NCBI GenBank assembly: GCA_963667815.1
Contig: OY764021.1
DNA length: 64,000 nt
Reading direction: 5' to 3' (one strand)
Origin: Saccharicrinis sp963667815
GTDB lineage: Bacteria > Bacteroidota > Bacteroidia > Bacteroidales > Marinilabiliaceae
The first letter of the stretch is position 1. Every line of letters starts with the position of its first letter. A model generated the notes under the pieces. It did not search any database. It had not been told where the DNA came from and was given only the letters and a program-made list of their open reading frames with translations. A program made the translations under genes and the position numbers. This document shows positions 7,749 through 16,816 of the stretch, piece by piece.

Positions 7749-8111
7749 TTAGTCTAAACTAACTTTTAAAACATCTTTAAATGCCTTGTGAAAGGTTTCT
7801 TTAGGCAATGCACCCTGTGCCATTTGTGGTTGTCCATCACTAGGTATAAATAATAACGAAGGAATACTCTGAATACCAAACATTCCAGCTAATTCACGCT
7901 CAGCTTCAGTATCAACTTTATAGATATCAATTTTTCCATCGTATTCTTTAGATAATTCTTCCAGAACAGGAGCTACAGCCTTACAAGGTCCACACCAGTC
8001 TGCATAAAAGTCAATTACACATGGTTTCTCTCCAATAAAATTCCACTCTTTGTTAGCTTCAAAGTCAAATACTTTAGTTTTAAAAGTTTCTTTAGTTAAG
8101 TGCTCTAACAT
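7749..8111 (-). CDS. trxA: Thioredoxin (cytosolic)
   Basis: A 120-residue thioredoxin without a signal peptide. The active site is WCGPC (Cys40, Cys43), preceded by VIDFYAD and followed by the cis-proline loop FGIQSIPSLLF. It is expected to reduce cytosolic disulfides using thioredoxin reductase. It is the first gene of a two-gene unit with an exported paralogue 12 bp downstream, a pairing that suggests tandem duplication followed by acquisition of a signal peptide. Two promoter-like elements lie upstream: a sigma-A type at 8154-8183 and a sigma-54-like one at 8186-8200. Confidence 0.9.
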   Translation of the reverse strand: MLEHLTKETFKTKVFDFEANKEWNFIGEKPCVIDFYADWCGPCKAVAPVLEELSKEYDGKIDIYKVDTEAERELAGMFGIQSIPSLLFIPSDGQPQMAQGALPKETFHKAFKDVLKVSLD

Positions 8112-8153
8112 GATTATTTAATTTTAATTAATATTCAAATTTAAATCAATATA

Positions 8154-8183
8154 CAAATATATGTAAAAATGTCGATATGTCAA
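8154..8183 (-). promoter_or_regulatory. Bacteroidota sigma-A type promoter of the thioredoxin unit
   Basis: On the minus strand a TTG at 8183-8181 is separated by 19 bases from TATATTTG at 8161-8154, matching the Bacteroidota consensus TTG-N19-21-TAnnTTTG. The predicted transcript starts about 35-40 bases before the ATG at 8111. Confidence 0.6.
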
Positions 8184-8185
8184 TA

Positions 8186-8200
8186 TCAAAGGTCGTGCCA
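8186..8200 (-). promoter_or_regulatory. Sigma-54-like -24/-12 element before the thioredoxin unit
   Basis: On the minus strand this reads TGGCAC-N5-TTGA, the same layout as before nifH and dnaK, with GA in place of the usual GC at -12. It lies just upstream of the sigma-A type element, so the unit may have two promoters. TGCCA-N9-TGGCA at 8196-8214 also forms an inverted repeat. Confidence 0.35.
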
Positions 8201-8270
8201 CTTTGTATTTGGCATATTTTCTATATAATCCAATAAATATATTGTAATTTTGTCAGCCTAAAGAATAAAC

Positions 8271-9692
8271 ATGGCAGAAATTAAAATAAATAAAATATTC
8301 GACGGAACTGTTTTTAAGGCAATTAGAGATGTAGTTGATTTTGAGGGAATAGAAGCATATGTTATAGGAGGCTTTGTTAGAGATCTGTTATTGGGAGAGC
8401 CGTCAAAAGATATAGATATTGTAGTTAGAGGAAGTGGTATTAAGGTTGCAGAGAAAGTAGCTGCCAAATTGGGAAATGTCAAAGTATCAGTATTTAAGAA
8501 TTTTGGGACCGCTATGTTCAAGTTTCGCGATGAGGAAGTTGAATTCGTTGGTGCCAGAAAGGAATCTTATCAACGTGATTCCAGAAAGCCTATTGTTGAA
8601 GATGGAACTATTGAAGATGATCAAAATAGAAGAGATTTTACAATCAATGCTCTTGCAATAAGTTTAAATAAAGATTCATTTGGCCAATTAGTGGATCCCT
8701 TTAATGGTGAGGATGACTTGAAAAATGGAATTATTCGTACACCTTTGGATCCGGATATTACCTTTTCGGATGATCCTCTACGTATGTTAAGAGCTATTCG
8801 ATTTGCAACTCGATTTAATTTTAGAATTGATGATGCAACATTAGAAGGAATTAAAAATAATAAAGAGCGAATAAAGATTGTATCAGGAGAACGAATCGTC
8901 GACGAGTTAAATAAAATGATGATGGCAGAACGTCCTTCCATTGGTTTTAAGTTGCTCGAAATTACCGGACTACTAAGCATTATTCTGCCAGAATTACAGG
9001 ATATGAAAGGTGTGGAAGAAAAAGGAGGAAAAAGACACAAAGATAATTTTTATCACACTTTGGCTGTTTTAGACAGAATTGTTCCTAATACTGATGATTT
9101 ATGGTTGAGATGGTCAGCAATATTTCATGATATTGCAAAACCTGTAACCAAGCGTTACGATGAAAAGCTAGGGTGGACCTTCCATGCGCATAATCATATC
9201 GGACAGAAAATGATTCCTCGTATTTTTAAGCGTATGAAATTTCCAATGAACGATAAGATGAAATTCGTTCAAAAGATGGTTTATCTGCATATGCGACCAA
9301 TTGTTTTGTCTGAAGATATTGTTTCAGATTCGGCTGTGAGAAGGTTACTATTTGATGCAGGTGATGATATTGACTCATTAATGACACTCTGTGAGGCTGA
9401 TATCACCTCTAAAAATGAGGAAAAAGTTAGGAGATTTATGAAGAATTTTAGGATTGTTCGTAAAAAACTTAAGGAGATAGAGGAGAAGGATCGTATCAGA
9501 AATTTTCAGCCACCGGTTTCTGGAGAAGATATAATGGAAGCATTTGGAATAGGACCATGTAGGGAGATTGGAGATATTAAAACCGAGATTAAGGATGCAA
9601 TTTTGGATGGAGTAATTGAGAATAATAGAGAACAAGCCTATAAACTAATGCTCAAAATAGGAAAGGAAAAAGGCTTAAAATCTGAAGCGTAG
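8271..9692 (+). CDS. CCA tRNA nucleotidyltransferase / poly(A)-polymerase family, HD-containing
   Basis: A 473-residue class II nucleotidyltransferase that adds or repairs the CCA end of tRNAs. The head domain has the GGFVRD motif at 33-38 and metal ligands D47 and D49 in KDIDIVV, followed by RRDFTINALA and the DPLRMLRAIRFATRF neck motif. A C-terminal HD domain (HDIAKPVTKR near residue 289) fits CCA enzymes with phosphohydrolase activity. A TrmH-type methyltransferase gene follows 41 bp later on the same strand. A TAATTTTG box at 8245-8252 is a plausible -7 element, but no good -33 box was found. Confidence 0.92.
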   Translation: MAEIKINKIFDGTVFKAIRDVVDFEGIEAYVIGGFVRDLLLGEPSKDIDIVVRGSGIKVAEKVAAKLGNVKVSVFKNFGTAMFKFRDEEVEFVGARKESYQRDSRKPIVEDGTIEDDQNRRDFTINALAISLNKDSFGQLVDPFNGEDDLKNGIIRTPLDPDITFSDDPLRMLRAIRFATRFNFRIDDATLEGIKNNKERIKIVSGERIVDELNKMMMAERPSIGFKLLEITGLLSIILPELQDMKGVEEKGGKRHKDNFYHTLAVLDRIVPNTDDLWLRWSAIFHDIAKPVTKRYDEKLGWTFHAHNHIGQKMIPRIFKRMKFPMNDKMKFVQKMVYLHMRPIVLSEDIVSDSAVRRLLFDAGDDIDSLMTLCEADITSKNEEKVRRFMKNFRIVRKKLKEIEEKDRIRNFQPPVSGEDIMEAFGIGPCREIGDIKTEIKDAILDGVIENNREQAYKLMLKIGKEKGLKSEA

Positions 9693-9733
9693 GTTCTCTT
9701 GTCTAAAAATTTCAATAAGAAAAAGGCTGTTTC

Positions 9734-10249
9734 ATGAATAATGATAGTACAAAATCAGGAGTATTATATACATCCACACAATATGAACTGAGTTGTGACG
9801 GTCCAATTATAGTCGCTTATCTATTAAAATCGCCTGAAAATATGGGCCATATAATAAGATTGGCTTCTAATTTTGGATGTAAAAAAGTACTTTTTGTTGG
9901 TGATGAAAATGTGGTCAGGGAAAGTAAGATTAAAAAAGTTGGAGGTGCAGCTACAGGTCAAATTGATTGGAGTTTTGTAGATGAAGCATCCTGGATGCAA
10001 TATATCGATGAAGATTATCAATTAATTGCTATTGAAACATCAGAAGAATCCAAATGTTTGACGAATATTTATTTACCAGAAAAAGCAGCCTTTATTTTAG
10101 GTAATGAAATTTATGGCTTGACAAATGAAGTAGTAGAAAAATGTAATTTGGCAGTTCATATACCTATGATTGGTAAAATTAAATCCATGAATGTTTCTCA
10201 TGCATGCAGTGTTGCGTTGTATGAATGGGTAAAACAACATTTAAAATAA
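9734..10249 (+). CDS. TrmH/SpoU-family RNA 2'-O-methyltransferase
   Basis: A 171-residue SPOUT methyltransferase. The three family motifs are present: N-terminal ENMGHIIRLASNFG with its conserved Asn, AFILGNEIYGL, and C-terminal KIKSMNVSHACSVALYEW, which forms the trefoil-knot SAM site. It should transfer a methyl group from SAM to a ribose 2'-OH in tRNA or rRNA; the target position cannot be read from the sequence. Its place directly after the CCA-adding enzyme makes a tRNA substrate reasonable. There is no N-terminal substrate-binding extension. It converges on the next gene with an 8-bp gap. Confidence 0.85.
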   Translation: MNNDSTKSGVLYTSTQYELSCDGPIIVAYLLKSPENMGHIIRLASNFGCKKVLFVGDENVVRESKIKKVGGAATGQIDWSFVDEASWMQYIDEDYQLIAIETSEESKCLTNIYLPEKAAFILGNEIYGLTNEVVEKCNLAVHIPMIGKIKSMNVSHACSVALYEWVKQHLK

Positions 10250-10257
10250 CAACACTT

Positions 10258-11283
10258 CTATTCTTTTACAATCAAAGTAAGCCAAATCGGAAAATGATCA
10301 CTGTATCCCTTATGATATTTATATCCAATAAATGTTCTAAATGGTTTTAAACCAGTATATTTCTTATCTTCCTCAAGTAAGAAATTAAAATCAAGAATTT
10401 TTTGAGTTTCTGAAATAAACACTTGTTGCGCAGAGTCTTTTAAATTCGTGGATATTAAAAATTGATCAAAGATGTTCCATTCAAACTGATGTTTTAATGT
10501 TCCCTGTGATTTATTAATAGAGCTGGGATGATTAGCTAAGTTAATGAGTTTCTCTTCAGCTGATAGGTACTTCATACTGCTATCTTTAGGGTTATCGTTA
10601 AAATCTCCCATAACAACAATATTTGCCAATTTGTCAGCAATTAATATATGATTAATTGTGTCCGATAAGGTTTTTGCTGCCTGTATCCTTTTTGATTTTG
10701 TTTCCATTATGCCGCCATATCGAGAAGGAAAGTGACAAACAAAAAGATGTAAAGGAATCGTTTCTTTGTAGAGTCCGTATGTGTAAAGAATATCTCTTGT
10801 TGGTCTGCTGTTATTATCAAAATGAATTTTTATAGCTTTTGATTCAAGAGGAATAAACTGATTCGCCCGATACAATAATGCACAGTCAATTCCTCTTAGG
10901 TCATCTGATTCGTAATGAATAATATGATAATTCAGATTTGACAAGCCAGTTTTGAAAATCAAATCTTTAAGAACCTTTTGGTTTTCAATCTCACATAGTC
11001 CAATAATTGATGGGGGATTAAATTTGCCCGATTCGTATATTACATGAGATATATGTTGAATTTTTGTTTCATATTTCCCATAATTCCAATGTCTTAATCC
11101 TTCAGGTAAAAACTCTTCATCTTCTTTTATAGAATCATTATGTGTATCAAATAAGTTTTCAACGTTATAAAATAAAATACCTATTTGGTCTGCTGATGAA
11201 TTATAATTTTGTTGACTATGAATTGGAGTGTAAGTAGTAATAATTATTAGGATTAGGTTAAGGCAGATTTTATTCATTTTCAA
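10258..11283 (-). CDS. Secreted endonuclease/exonuclease/phosphatase-family protein
   Basis: A 341-residue protein with a signal peptide (about 1-23, ending TPIHSQ) and an EEP fold. Visible motifs are FYNVENLFDTHND, IGLCEIEN with the metal-binding Glu, VCHFPSRYGG, VVMGDFNDNP and, at the C-terminus, YSDHFPIW with the catalytic His. Similar Bacteroidota proteins are annotated as endonucleases, but secreted members may be phosphodiesterases or lipid phosphatases; the substrate is unknown. It overlaps the upstream lipoprotein gene by 14 bp, so the two are probably translationally coupled. Confidence 0.85.
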   Translation of the reverse strand: MKMNKICLNLILIIITTYTPIHSQQNYNSSADQIGILFYNVENLFDTHNDSIKEDEEFLPEGLRHWNYGKYETKIQHISHVIYESGKFNPPSIIGLCEIENQKVLKDLIFKTGLSNLNYHIIHYESDDLRGIDCALLYRANQFIPLESKAIKIHFDNNSRPTRDILYTYGLYKETIPLHLFVCHFPSRYGGIMETKSKRIQAAKTLSDTINHILIADKLANIVVMGDFNDNPKDSSMKYLSAEEKLINLANHPSSINKSQGTLKHQFEWNIFDQFLISTNLKDSAQQVFISETQKILDFNFLLEEDKKYTGLKPFRTFIGYKYHKGYSDHFPIWLTLIVKE

Positions 11284-12697
11284 TTCTTTCGTATGCTCCC
11301 AAATCAGGACCGGAATCTTTAATTCTACTGGTATTTAAAATATCATTGGGAAAATCATTTGCAATTTCAATAGCGCCAATATCTTTACATGGAGAAAGAG
11401 TATCAAGTTGATAATTAAATTTATAAGGATCAATGAAATTAGGATCTTCATTAGCAGTTATAGATTTAAATTTGCTGTTGTCGCTCATATCCAAATCTCC
11501 TGATTTCAATAAACAATCCTTGAATAAGTAATTAAACCCGTTGTTTAATAAATCGTCACTTTCATCAGTTTCAATAAAGTCAAAACCAATTTCGCTATAA
11601 TTTCTACCATAGATAATACTGTTATAAAAGTTGGCTTCTATTAGAGGATTAATGACTTCTTCACCTTCATCATCAGTATAATAATTATTTAAAAATAAGG
11701 CAGGAGTACTTCTGTAACTCCAGTTAAAAAAGTTTGCGATGGTACAATGATAAAAATTATAGATTCCTCCTAAAGTCAGTGCAACAGAATGATATCCACA
11801 ATCGCCAATAACAGAATTACTAACTATGATATTTGAATTTTGTGCAATAATCCCAAAATTTGTAATGTGGTTAATGGTGGTATTTTCAATAACTAAAGGA
11901 GGTTTTGTTCCAAGCCCAACAGAATCAACAAAAAGGCCTGTTGAACTATTCTTAATTTCAGCGTTACGAATAAAATTATCTGAACTTCCTGGCATGAATT
12001 GAATTTGTCCCCATTGGCCAGGTTTATCAGCATACCACTCTTCTAGGCGATGCCCCAGAAATTTTACTGGTTCTTCTACTGTTCCATTTACTTGCATGCT
12101 TCCAAATACAATTAATTGAGCATCATTGTAAAAGTATAATCTAGTCCCCGGTTCTATTGTAAGTGTTTCTGTACTGTCAACAACTAAATAGTCATATATA
12201 AGGTATGGTTTATCAGCTGTAAATGTAGTTGTTTTAATTTTTTCTTTTTGTAGTAAAACAACATCCTGAGGATAGGCAATAAGCTTAACACTTTGTTTTT
12301 TTTCTCCTGTATTTATAATAACAGAATCATTTACAACAAATGGAGAATTTTCATTTTGCTGAACAGTTATATCAACAAATACATATAAACTGTCAAGAGC
12401 ATTTATTTTAATGTCCTCAACACGGTTTTCGGGATAACCATTAATGTTTAATCTGAACTCGCTTATATCACCACCAGCTAATTCAATGGAGTTGATTATT
12501 AAATCCTGATCGTAAGTATTGTAAATTTTAAAATTGCGAGTTACAGATCCAATAGACGAAAAAATTGTATCGAACATTAAAGTATCTACAGAAAAGCTTA
12601 AACCATGCACCCCGTTTGCGTACTCAAACTCTCTTTCGCAAGAAAAAAAGGATAAAGGTAAAAGTATTATAAATAGATATAATAGTGCTCTCTTCAT
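11270..12697 (-). CDS. Lipoprotein with predicted right-handed beta-helix
   Basis: A 475-residue lipoprotein: the signal sequence ends at LSFFSC, with Cys20 as the lipidated residue. The N-terminal third resembles an Ig-like choice-of-anchor segment (FDTIFSSIGSVTRNFKIYNTYDQDL). The rest shows parallel beta-helix spacing (TIEPGTRLYFYNDAQLIVFGSMQVNGT, then FIRNAEIKNSSTGLF, IENTTINHITNFGIIAQNSNI). The C-terminus, SRIKDSGPDLGAYE, is common in secreted Bacteroidota beta-helix proteins. It probably sits on the outer membrane or in the periplasm. It is the first gene of a pair with the EEP-fold protein. No catalytic residues are evident. Confidence 0.8.
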   Translation of the reverse strand: MKRALLYLFIILLPLSFFSCEREFEYANGVHGLSFSVDTLMFDTIFSSIGSVTRNFKIYNTYDQDLIINSIELAGGDISEFRLNINGYPENRVEDIKINALDSLYVFVDITVQQNENSPFVVNDSVIINTGEKKQSVKLIAYPQDVVLLQKEKIKTTTFTADKPYLIYDYLVVDSTETLTIEPGTRLYFYNDAQLIVFGSMQVNGTVEEPVKFLGHRLEEWYADKPGQWGQIQFMPGSSDNFIRNAEIKNSSTGLFVDSVGLGTKPPLVIENTTINHITNFGIIAQNSNIIVSNSVIGDCGYHSVALTLGGIYNFYHCTIANFFNWSYRSTPALFLNNYYTDDEGEEVINPLIEANFYNSIIYGRNYSEIGFDFIETDESDDLLNNGFNYLFKDCLLKSGDLDMSDNSKFKSITANEDPNFIDPYKFNYQLDTLSPCKDIGAIEIANDFPNDILNTSRIKDSGPDLGAYERIENE

Positions 12698-12957
12698 TTA
12701 AAATGTTGTGTGTTAATGGTTATAGTTCTTTAACGTTTTTTCGAATAAAATAGTATTCCGTCAACTTGTAAAATAACAAATAATATTCCATGTTCCAACA
12801 AAAATACCTTTAGAATATTTATAAATAAATACAAAAATTAACATAAGTTCACAAAGGTACCTTGAAATCTATTAATTCAAGGCAAAGATAATTTCAAAAT
12901 GAATGAACTGTAGTAAAAACTGGCTTAAATATTTATCTTGCTCCAAAATTTTAAATT

Positions 12958-14085
12958 ATGGATTTTCAATCAAAACCATTTACTTTTGACAGAGTTGTTC
13001 GGATATTACTATCAGTAGGATTCTTATTTGGATTTTATTTTCTATTGCAACGGTTAAGTAGTGTTTTAATTCCTTTTTTAGTTGCTGTTTTAATCGCATA
13101 TCTTATCAACCCATTAGTTGAATTTCTTCAATATAAAGTAAGGCTTAAAAGCCGGGGACTTTCGGTTTTTATTAGTTTGATAATTGTTTTTGGATCCTTA
13201 TATTTTCTTGCCCTTTGGCTGATCCCTCAATTCATTTCAGAAATGTCGAAAATGGTAGAGCTGCTGAAAATATATTTGCAGGATTCCTCATTTTCAGGTT
13301 TTTTTCCAAAAGAAACTGTTGATTGGGCTAATGATTATATTAACCAAACTGATTTTACTGATTTGTTAAGTCCGCAAAGCGTTGCTGTTACTTTAAGAAA
13401 AGTATTAGGGCAGGCATGGAATATATTTTCAGGGTCAGTTAACTTTTTAATTGGATTAATGAGTTTGTTGATCATACTGGTATATTTAGTCTTTTTATTA
13501 ATTGATTTTAAACAGATATCTGATGGATGGCCAAAATTAGTTCCTCCAACCTTTAGAGAACCAGTGATGGAAGTGTTTGATGACCTTACTACTGGAATGC
13601 ATATTTATTTCAGAGCTCAGGGATTAATTGCATTGATTGTTGGCGTATTGTTAGCTATAGGATTTAAAATAATTGGTTTACCATTGGCTATTATTATAGG
13701 TCTTTTTATAGGAGCTTTAAATATAGTTCCTTATTTACAAGTTGTAGGTTTGGTTCCGGTTGCATTACTTTCATTGTTAAAAGCAATGGAAACCAATCAA
13801 AGTTACTGGCATGTGATTCTGATGGCTCTAATTGTTATTGCTGTTGTACAAATCATTCAGGAAACGATTTTGGTTCCAAAAATTATGGGGCGAGTATATG
13901 GACTTCATCCTGCAATTATCTTATTGTCATTGTCAATATGGGGTAGTTTGTTAGGTTTATTAGGAATGCTTGTTGCTTTACCAGTAACTACACTATTGTT
14001 TTCTTATTACAACAGATTTGTATTGAAAAGAGGTGACAATGAAGATAAAAACTCAGAGTTATCTTATAATAAAAGCCATTCTTGA
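12958..14085 (+). CDS. AI-2E family transporter (PerM/YhhT-like membrane protein)
   Basis: A 375-residue polytopic membrane protein of the AI-2E transporter family. About seven to eight hydrophobic helices are visible: two near the N-terminus (17-60), one near 72-95, then a group from about 155 to 345, separated by the usual soluble loop at 95-150. The family motif PYLQVVGLVPVALL near residue 258 and the C-terminal GLLGMLVALPVTTLLF are present. Members export varied small molecules or ions, so AI-2 should not be assumed. It converges on the Trp-repeat gene, whose terminator overlaps this gene's stop codon. Confidence 0.88.
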   Translation: MDFQSKPFTFDRVVRILLSVGFLFGFYFLLQRLSSVLIPFLVAVLIAYLINPLVEFLQYKVRLKSRGLSVFISLIIVFGSLYFLALWLIPQFISEMSKMVELLKIYLQDSSFSGFFPKETVDWANDYINQTDFTDLLSPQSVAVTLRKVLGQAWNIFSGSVNFLIGLMSLLIILVYLVFLLIDFKQISDGWPKLVPPTFREPVMEVFDDLTTGMHIYFRAQGLIALIVGVLLAIGFKIIGLPLAIIIGLFIGALNIVPYLQVVGLVPVALLSLLKAMETNQSYWHVILMALIVIAVVQIIQETILVPKIMGRVYGLHPAIILLSLSIWGSLLGLLGMLVALPVTTLLFSYYNRFVLKRGDNEDKNSELSYNKSHS

Positions 14086-14100
14086 TTTTAAGAATGGCTT
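14073..14100 (-). terminator. Terminator of the Trp-repeat gene, overlapping the neighbour's stop codon
   Basis: AAGCCATTCTT at 14073-14083 pairs with AAGAATGGCTT at 14090-14100 around a 6-base loop, and the minus-strand continuation is T-rich. The stop codon of the convergent AI-2E gene (14083-14085) is inside the hairpin. Weak T-run on the plus side. Confidence 0.65.
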
Positions 14101-14177
14101 CTGTGGATGGTTTGGTGGGAATTATTATGTAGGTTAATATGCCAAAATATAAAGTTTGGATAAGCAATGGATTAAGA

Positions 14178-14960
14178 TTAAACCTGTTCCTTTTCAGTTG
14201 TAATTTCATTTTCTTCAATAAGCCAGCTGTCAACATCAGTCATCCAAGCTTCAATAATTAGTTCCTCTTCCATAATATTCTGGCTAAAGTTACTTAGTTC
14301 TTCTTGATTCATTTGTTCAGGTGTTAACCAAGTACAACATTGAACCATCCAGTTTTCGATAGGTAACTCTTCTTCAACCACAGCGTTAAGTTCCTCCCAT
14401 TGCGCATTAGTTACAACAGGAACATCCCAACTTTCAACAGATAGCATCCATGATTGCAATTCTAATTCAGTTTCAGCTTCTGAGAATAATGATGCAGGAC
14501 TAGTTGTTAACCATTCATCTGTTGATAACATCCAATCTTCAATAACAAGAGCCTCTTCAGCATATTCAGTTGCTACGAAATTTGATGTGGCTGATGCTGT
14601 AAACCATTCAGAAGTATTCAGCATCCAGTCTTCAATTACTAATGGTTCTTCAATGTTTGAAAAAGCATTTATATTGTTTGTTGTTGTTGGTTCTGTTAAC
14701 CATGATGAGTAATCTAACATCCAATCTTCTATTTCTAGAGCAGCTTCATCTTCTGCAAATTCTGCAGTTGTAGGTAATTGGTTTCTGTGTGCTTCATAAA
14801 TAGTAGATGATGCTTCTGAAGTGTACTCATAAGACTTAAACATTTCTCTTTCTTGAAATTGTAATGTTTTATAAATTCCAAATGCTAATAAAAGAACAGT
14901 TACGGTAATTAATACTCCAATTACATTTAAATAGTGATGATGATTTACATGTGTTTTCAT
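14178..14960 (-). CDS. Membrane-anchored protein with six Trp-Met...Trp repeats (unknown function)
   Basis: A 260-residue acidic protein I do not recognise. One membrane helix lies at about 12-30 after a His-rich N-terminus, and residues 70-250 contain six copies of a motif whose core is a run of acidic and aliphatic residues, then W-M-x5-W. The Trp pairs are 80/87, 112/119, 143/150, 171/178, 204/211 and 239/246, always seven apart, with repeat spacing of 28-35 residues. Linkers are Ser/Thr/Asn/Glu-rich. GGAGGA lies 8 bases before the ATG, a clear Shine-Dalgarno that is unusual for this phylum. It is a single-gene unit with its own terminator. It may be a scaffold or binding protein; no catalytic motif is visible. 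Confidence 0.85.
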   Translation of the reverse strand: MKTHVNHHHYLNVIGVLITVTVLLLAFGIYKTLQFQEREMFKSYEYTSEASSTIYEAHRNQLPTTAEFAEDEAALEIEDWMLDYSSWLTEPTTTNNINAFSNIEEPLVIEDWMLNTSEWFTASATSNFVATEYAEEALVIEDWMLSTDEWLTTSPASLFSEAETELELQSWMLSVESWDVPVVTNAQWEELNAVVEEELPIENWMVQCCTWLTPEQMNQEELSNFSQNIMEEELIIEAWMTDVDSWLIEENEITTEKEQV

Positions 14961-15150
14961 TGCTTTATCCTCCAGTTATTTGTTTAATCTGATAACTAGA
15001 TTTCATTTTCTGTGCCGAAAAATGTAAAAAACAGAATGATAGGTGTTTATGGAAGAGGAGGAAGGGCTTGTAGGATTTTATTATGAACGAAATAGCACGA
15101 AATAGTGTTCGAAAATGAACGGATAGTTTGGGAGAAATAAAAAAAGGGAC

Positions 15151-15777
15151 TTAATCAAGCCCCTTATATTTTTGTTTTAACTTATTCAAGTCTCTTGCTA
15201 ATGTTTGTTCTCTTTCAAGAGCCCATTTTCTATGCGCATCAAACTCTTCTTGTTTGTCAATTAAATCTTGCTTGGTTTTAGCTGTAACAGCATGGCTACG
15301 TTTAAATAATAAGAACATGATAACACAAGCTGCAGCAAGAACAAATACCAAACTCCAAACAATAACATTATAAGTACCTTTCCCCATTAAAATACCTAAA
15401 AATGCAAAACTGTCTTTTTGTTTTGAAACTAAAGTCAGTTTTTCGTTTGTTTCTTTCAGATCAGCTTTAAGACTATTGATTTCGCTTTTCTGATTTTCGC
15501 TCTCAGTTTCAAGTTTTGTGATAGATTCTTTCAGTACTTTGATTGAATCAAGTGTGTTGGCTTTAATTTTATGCAGCCAGGTTCTTTTTACAACTTGATA
15601 AGCCTCGTAGGATTCGGATTTTTTAGTGATGTAATTAAACTGACTATCAAGAGTTCCAGAGTCCAGTCCTGATTTGTTTTCTGCGTTTTCATCCTGAGCG
15701 CTAATTGCTATTGTACTGAATACGAAAATAGCACTAAAAAAGAGAGCTTTAAAAAATGGTTTTTTCACGGCATTCAT
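15151..15777 (-). CDS. Coiled-coil membrane protein of a family often mislabelled tRNA (guanine-N1)-methyltransferase
   Basis: A 208-residue protein with a signal peptide (about 1-27, SAQDENAE), a conserved segment YITKKSESYEAYQVVKRTWL, a long coiled-coil at about 75-125, a membrane helix at about 137-158 and a cytoplasmic charged tail (KTKQDLIDKQEEFDAHRKWALEREQTL). Related Bacteroidota proteins carry the database name tRNA (guanine-N1)-methyltransferase, but nothing here resembles the SPOUT fold of TrmD, so I reject that name. The role is unknown. It is monocistronic, between the Trp-repeat gene and malate dehydrogenase. Confidence 0.85.
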   Translation of the reverse strand: MNAVKKPFFKALFFSAIFVFSTIAISAQDENAENKSGLDSGTLDSQFNYITKKSESYEAYQVVKRTWLHKIKANTLDSIKVLKESITKLETESENQKSEINSLKADLKETNEKLTLVSKQKDSFAFLGILMGKGTYNVIVWSLVFVLAAACVIMFLLFKRSHAVTAKTKQDLIDKQEEFDAHRKWALEREQTLARDLNKLKQKYKGLD

Positions 15778-15841
15778 ATTTAAATTGTTGTGTTGTGATT
15801 ATATATTATCAAAATAACGTAAAAATTTGGAAAAAAGTAAA

Positions 15842-15869
15842 TAAAAAAACCCGCTACTTTCGCAGCGGG
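15842..15869 (-). terminator. Terminator of malate dehydrogenase
   Basis: CCCGCT at 15850-15855 pairs with AGCGGG at 15864-15869 around an 8-base loop, followed on the minus strand by seven T residues. It lies 24 bases after the mdh stop codon. Confidence 0.85.
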
Positions 15870-15892
15870 CTATATTTTATAAGTAATTATTA

Positions 15893-16816
15893 TTACTTGT
15901 TAAGAACGTTCATTACTTCTAATACATGTTGTCTACTTGTTTCTAAAAGAGCTTTTTCATCATCATTAAGTTTAAGCTCAATCACTTTTTCAACACCATT
16001 TTTACCAAGAACAACAGGAACTCCTAGGTAACAATCATCAATTCCATATTCTCCTTCAAGTTTAATACAAACAGGGAATACTCTTTTTTGATCCTTAACA
16101 ATTGCTTCAACCATTTGAGCTGCAGCAGATCCTGGAGCATACCAAGCTGAAGTACCCATTAATTTAACTAATTCACCACCACCAAATTTAGTTCTCTCAA
16201 TAATAGCGTTTAGTTTTTCTTCTTCAATTAATTCAGTAACCGGAATACCTCCAACTGTAGTATAACGAGGAAGTGGAACCATAGTATCTCCATGACCACC
16301 CATAAGTACCGCTTGAATATCTTTTGGAGAAACATTTAATTCTTCAGCTAAGAAAGCTCTGTAACGTGCAGTGTCAAGGATACCAGCCATTCCAATTACT
16401 CGTGAACGAGGGAATTTAGAACTGATATGAGCTTGATAAGTCATTACATCTAAAGGATTTGAAACAATAACAATGATTGCATCCGGAGAATGTTTAACAA
16501 CATTTTCTGTAACCGTTTTTACAATTCCAGCATTTGTTGAAATAAGATCGTCACGGCTCATCCCTGGTTTACGAGGTAAACCTGAAGTGATTACAACTAC
16601 GTCAGATCCAGCTGTTTTTTCATAGTCGTTTGTTGAACCTATAGTGCGTGTGTCATAAAGGTTAATTGGTGCTTTTTGCCAAATATCTAAAGCTTTTCCT
16701 TCAGCAACACCTTCTTTAATGTCTACTAGAACTACCTCATTAGCTACTTCTCTGTAAGCTAAAACGTCAGCGCAAGTAGCTCCTACGTTTCCTGCTCCTA
16801 CTACAGTTACTTTCAT
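15893..16816 (-). CDS. mdh: Malate dehydrogenase (NAD-dependent, LDH-like type)
   Basis: A 307-residue cytosolic enzyme of the lactate/malate dehydrogenase superfamily, converting malate and oxaloacetate with NAD(H). The Rossmann motif GAGNVGATCA is near residues 7-16, with the NAD-binding Asp in VVLVDIKEG. The substrate-binding loop SGLPRKPGMSRDDL carries the arginines (R81 and R87 region) typical of malate rather than lactate specificity. The catalytic His lies in GGHGDTMVPL. The length matches the LDH-like MDH group of Bacteroidota and Chlorobi. A TATATTTG box at 16885-16878 may be its -7 promoter element. It has its own terminator and is monocistronic. Confidence 0.95.
   Translation of the reverse strand: MKVTVVGAGNVGATCADVLAYREVANEVVLVDIKEGVAEGKALDIWQKAPINLYDTRTIGSTNDYEKTAGSDVVVITSGLPRKPGMSRDDLISTNAGIVKTVTENVVKHSPDAIIVIVSNPLDVMTYQAHISSKFPRSRVIGMAGILDTARYRAFLAEELNVSPKDIQAVLMGGHGDTMVPLPRYTTVGGIPVTELIEEEKLNAIIERTKFGGGELVKLMGTSAWYAPGSAAAQMVEAIVKDQKRVFPVCIKLEGEYGIDDCYLGVPVVLGKNGVEKVIELKLNDDEKALLETSRQHVLEVMNVLNK

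Noticed and set aside
15151..15777. tRNA (guanine-N1)-methyltransferase annotation
   Set aside because: A signal peptide, coiled-coil and membrane helix are visible, with no SPOUT knot motif.
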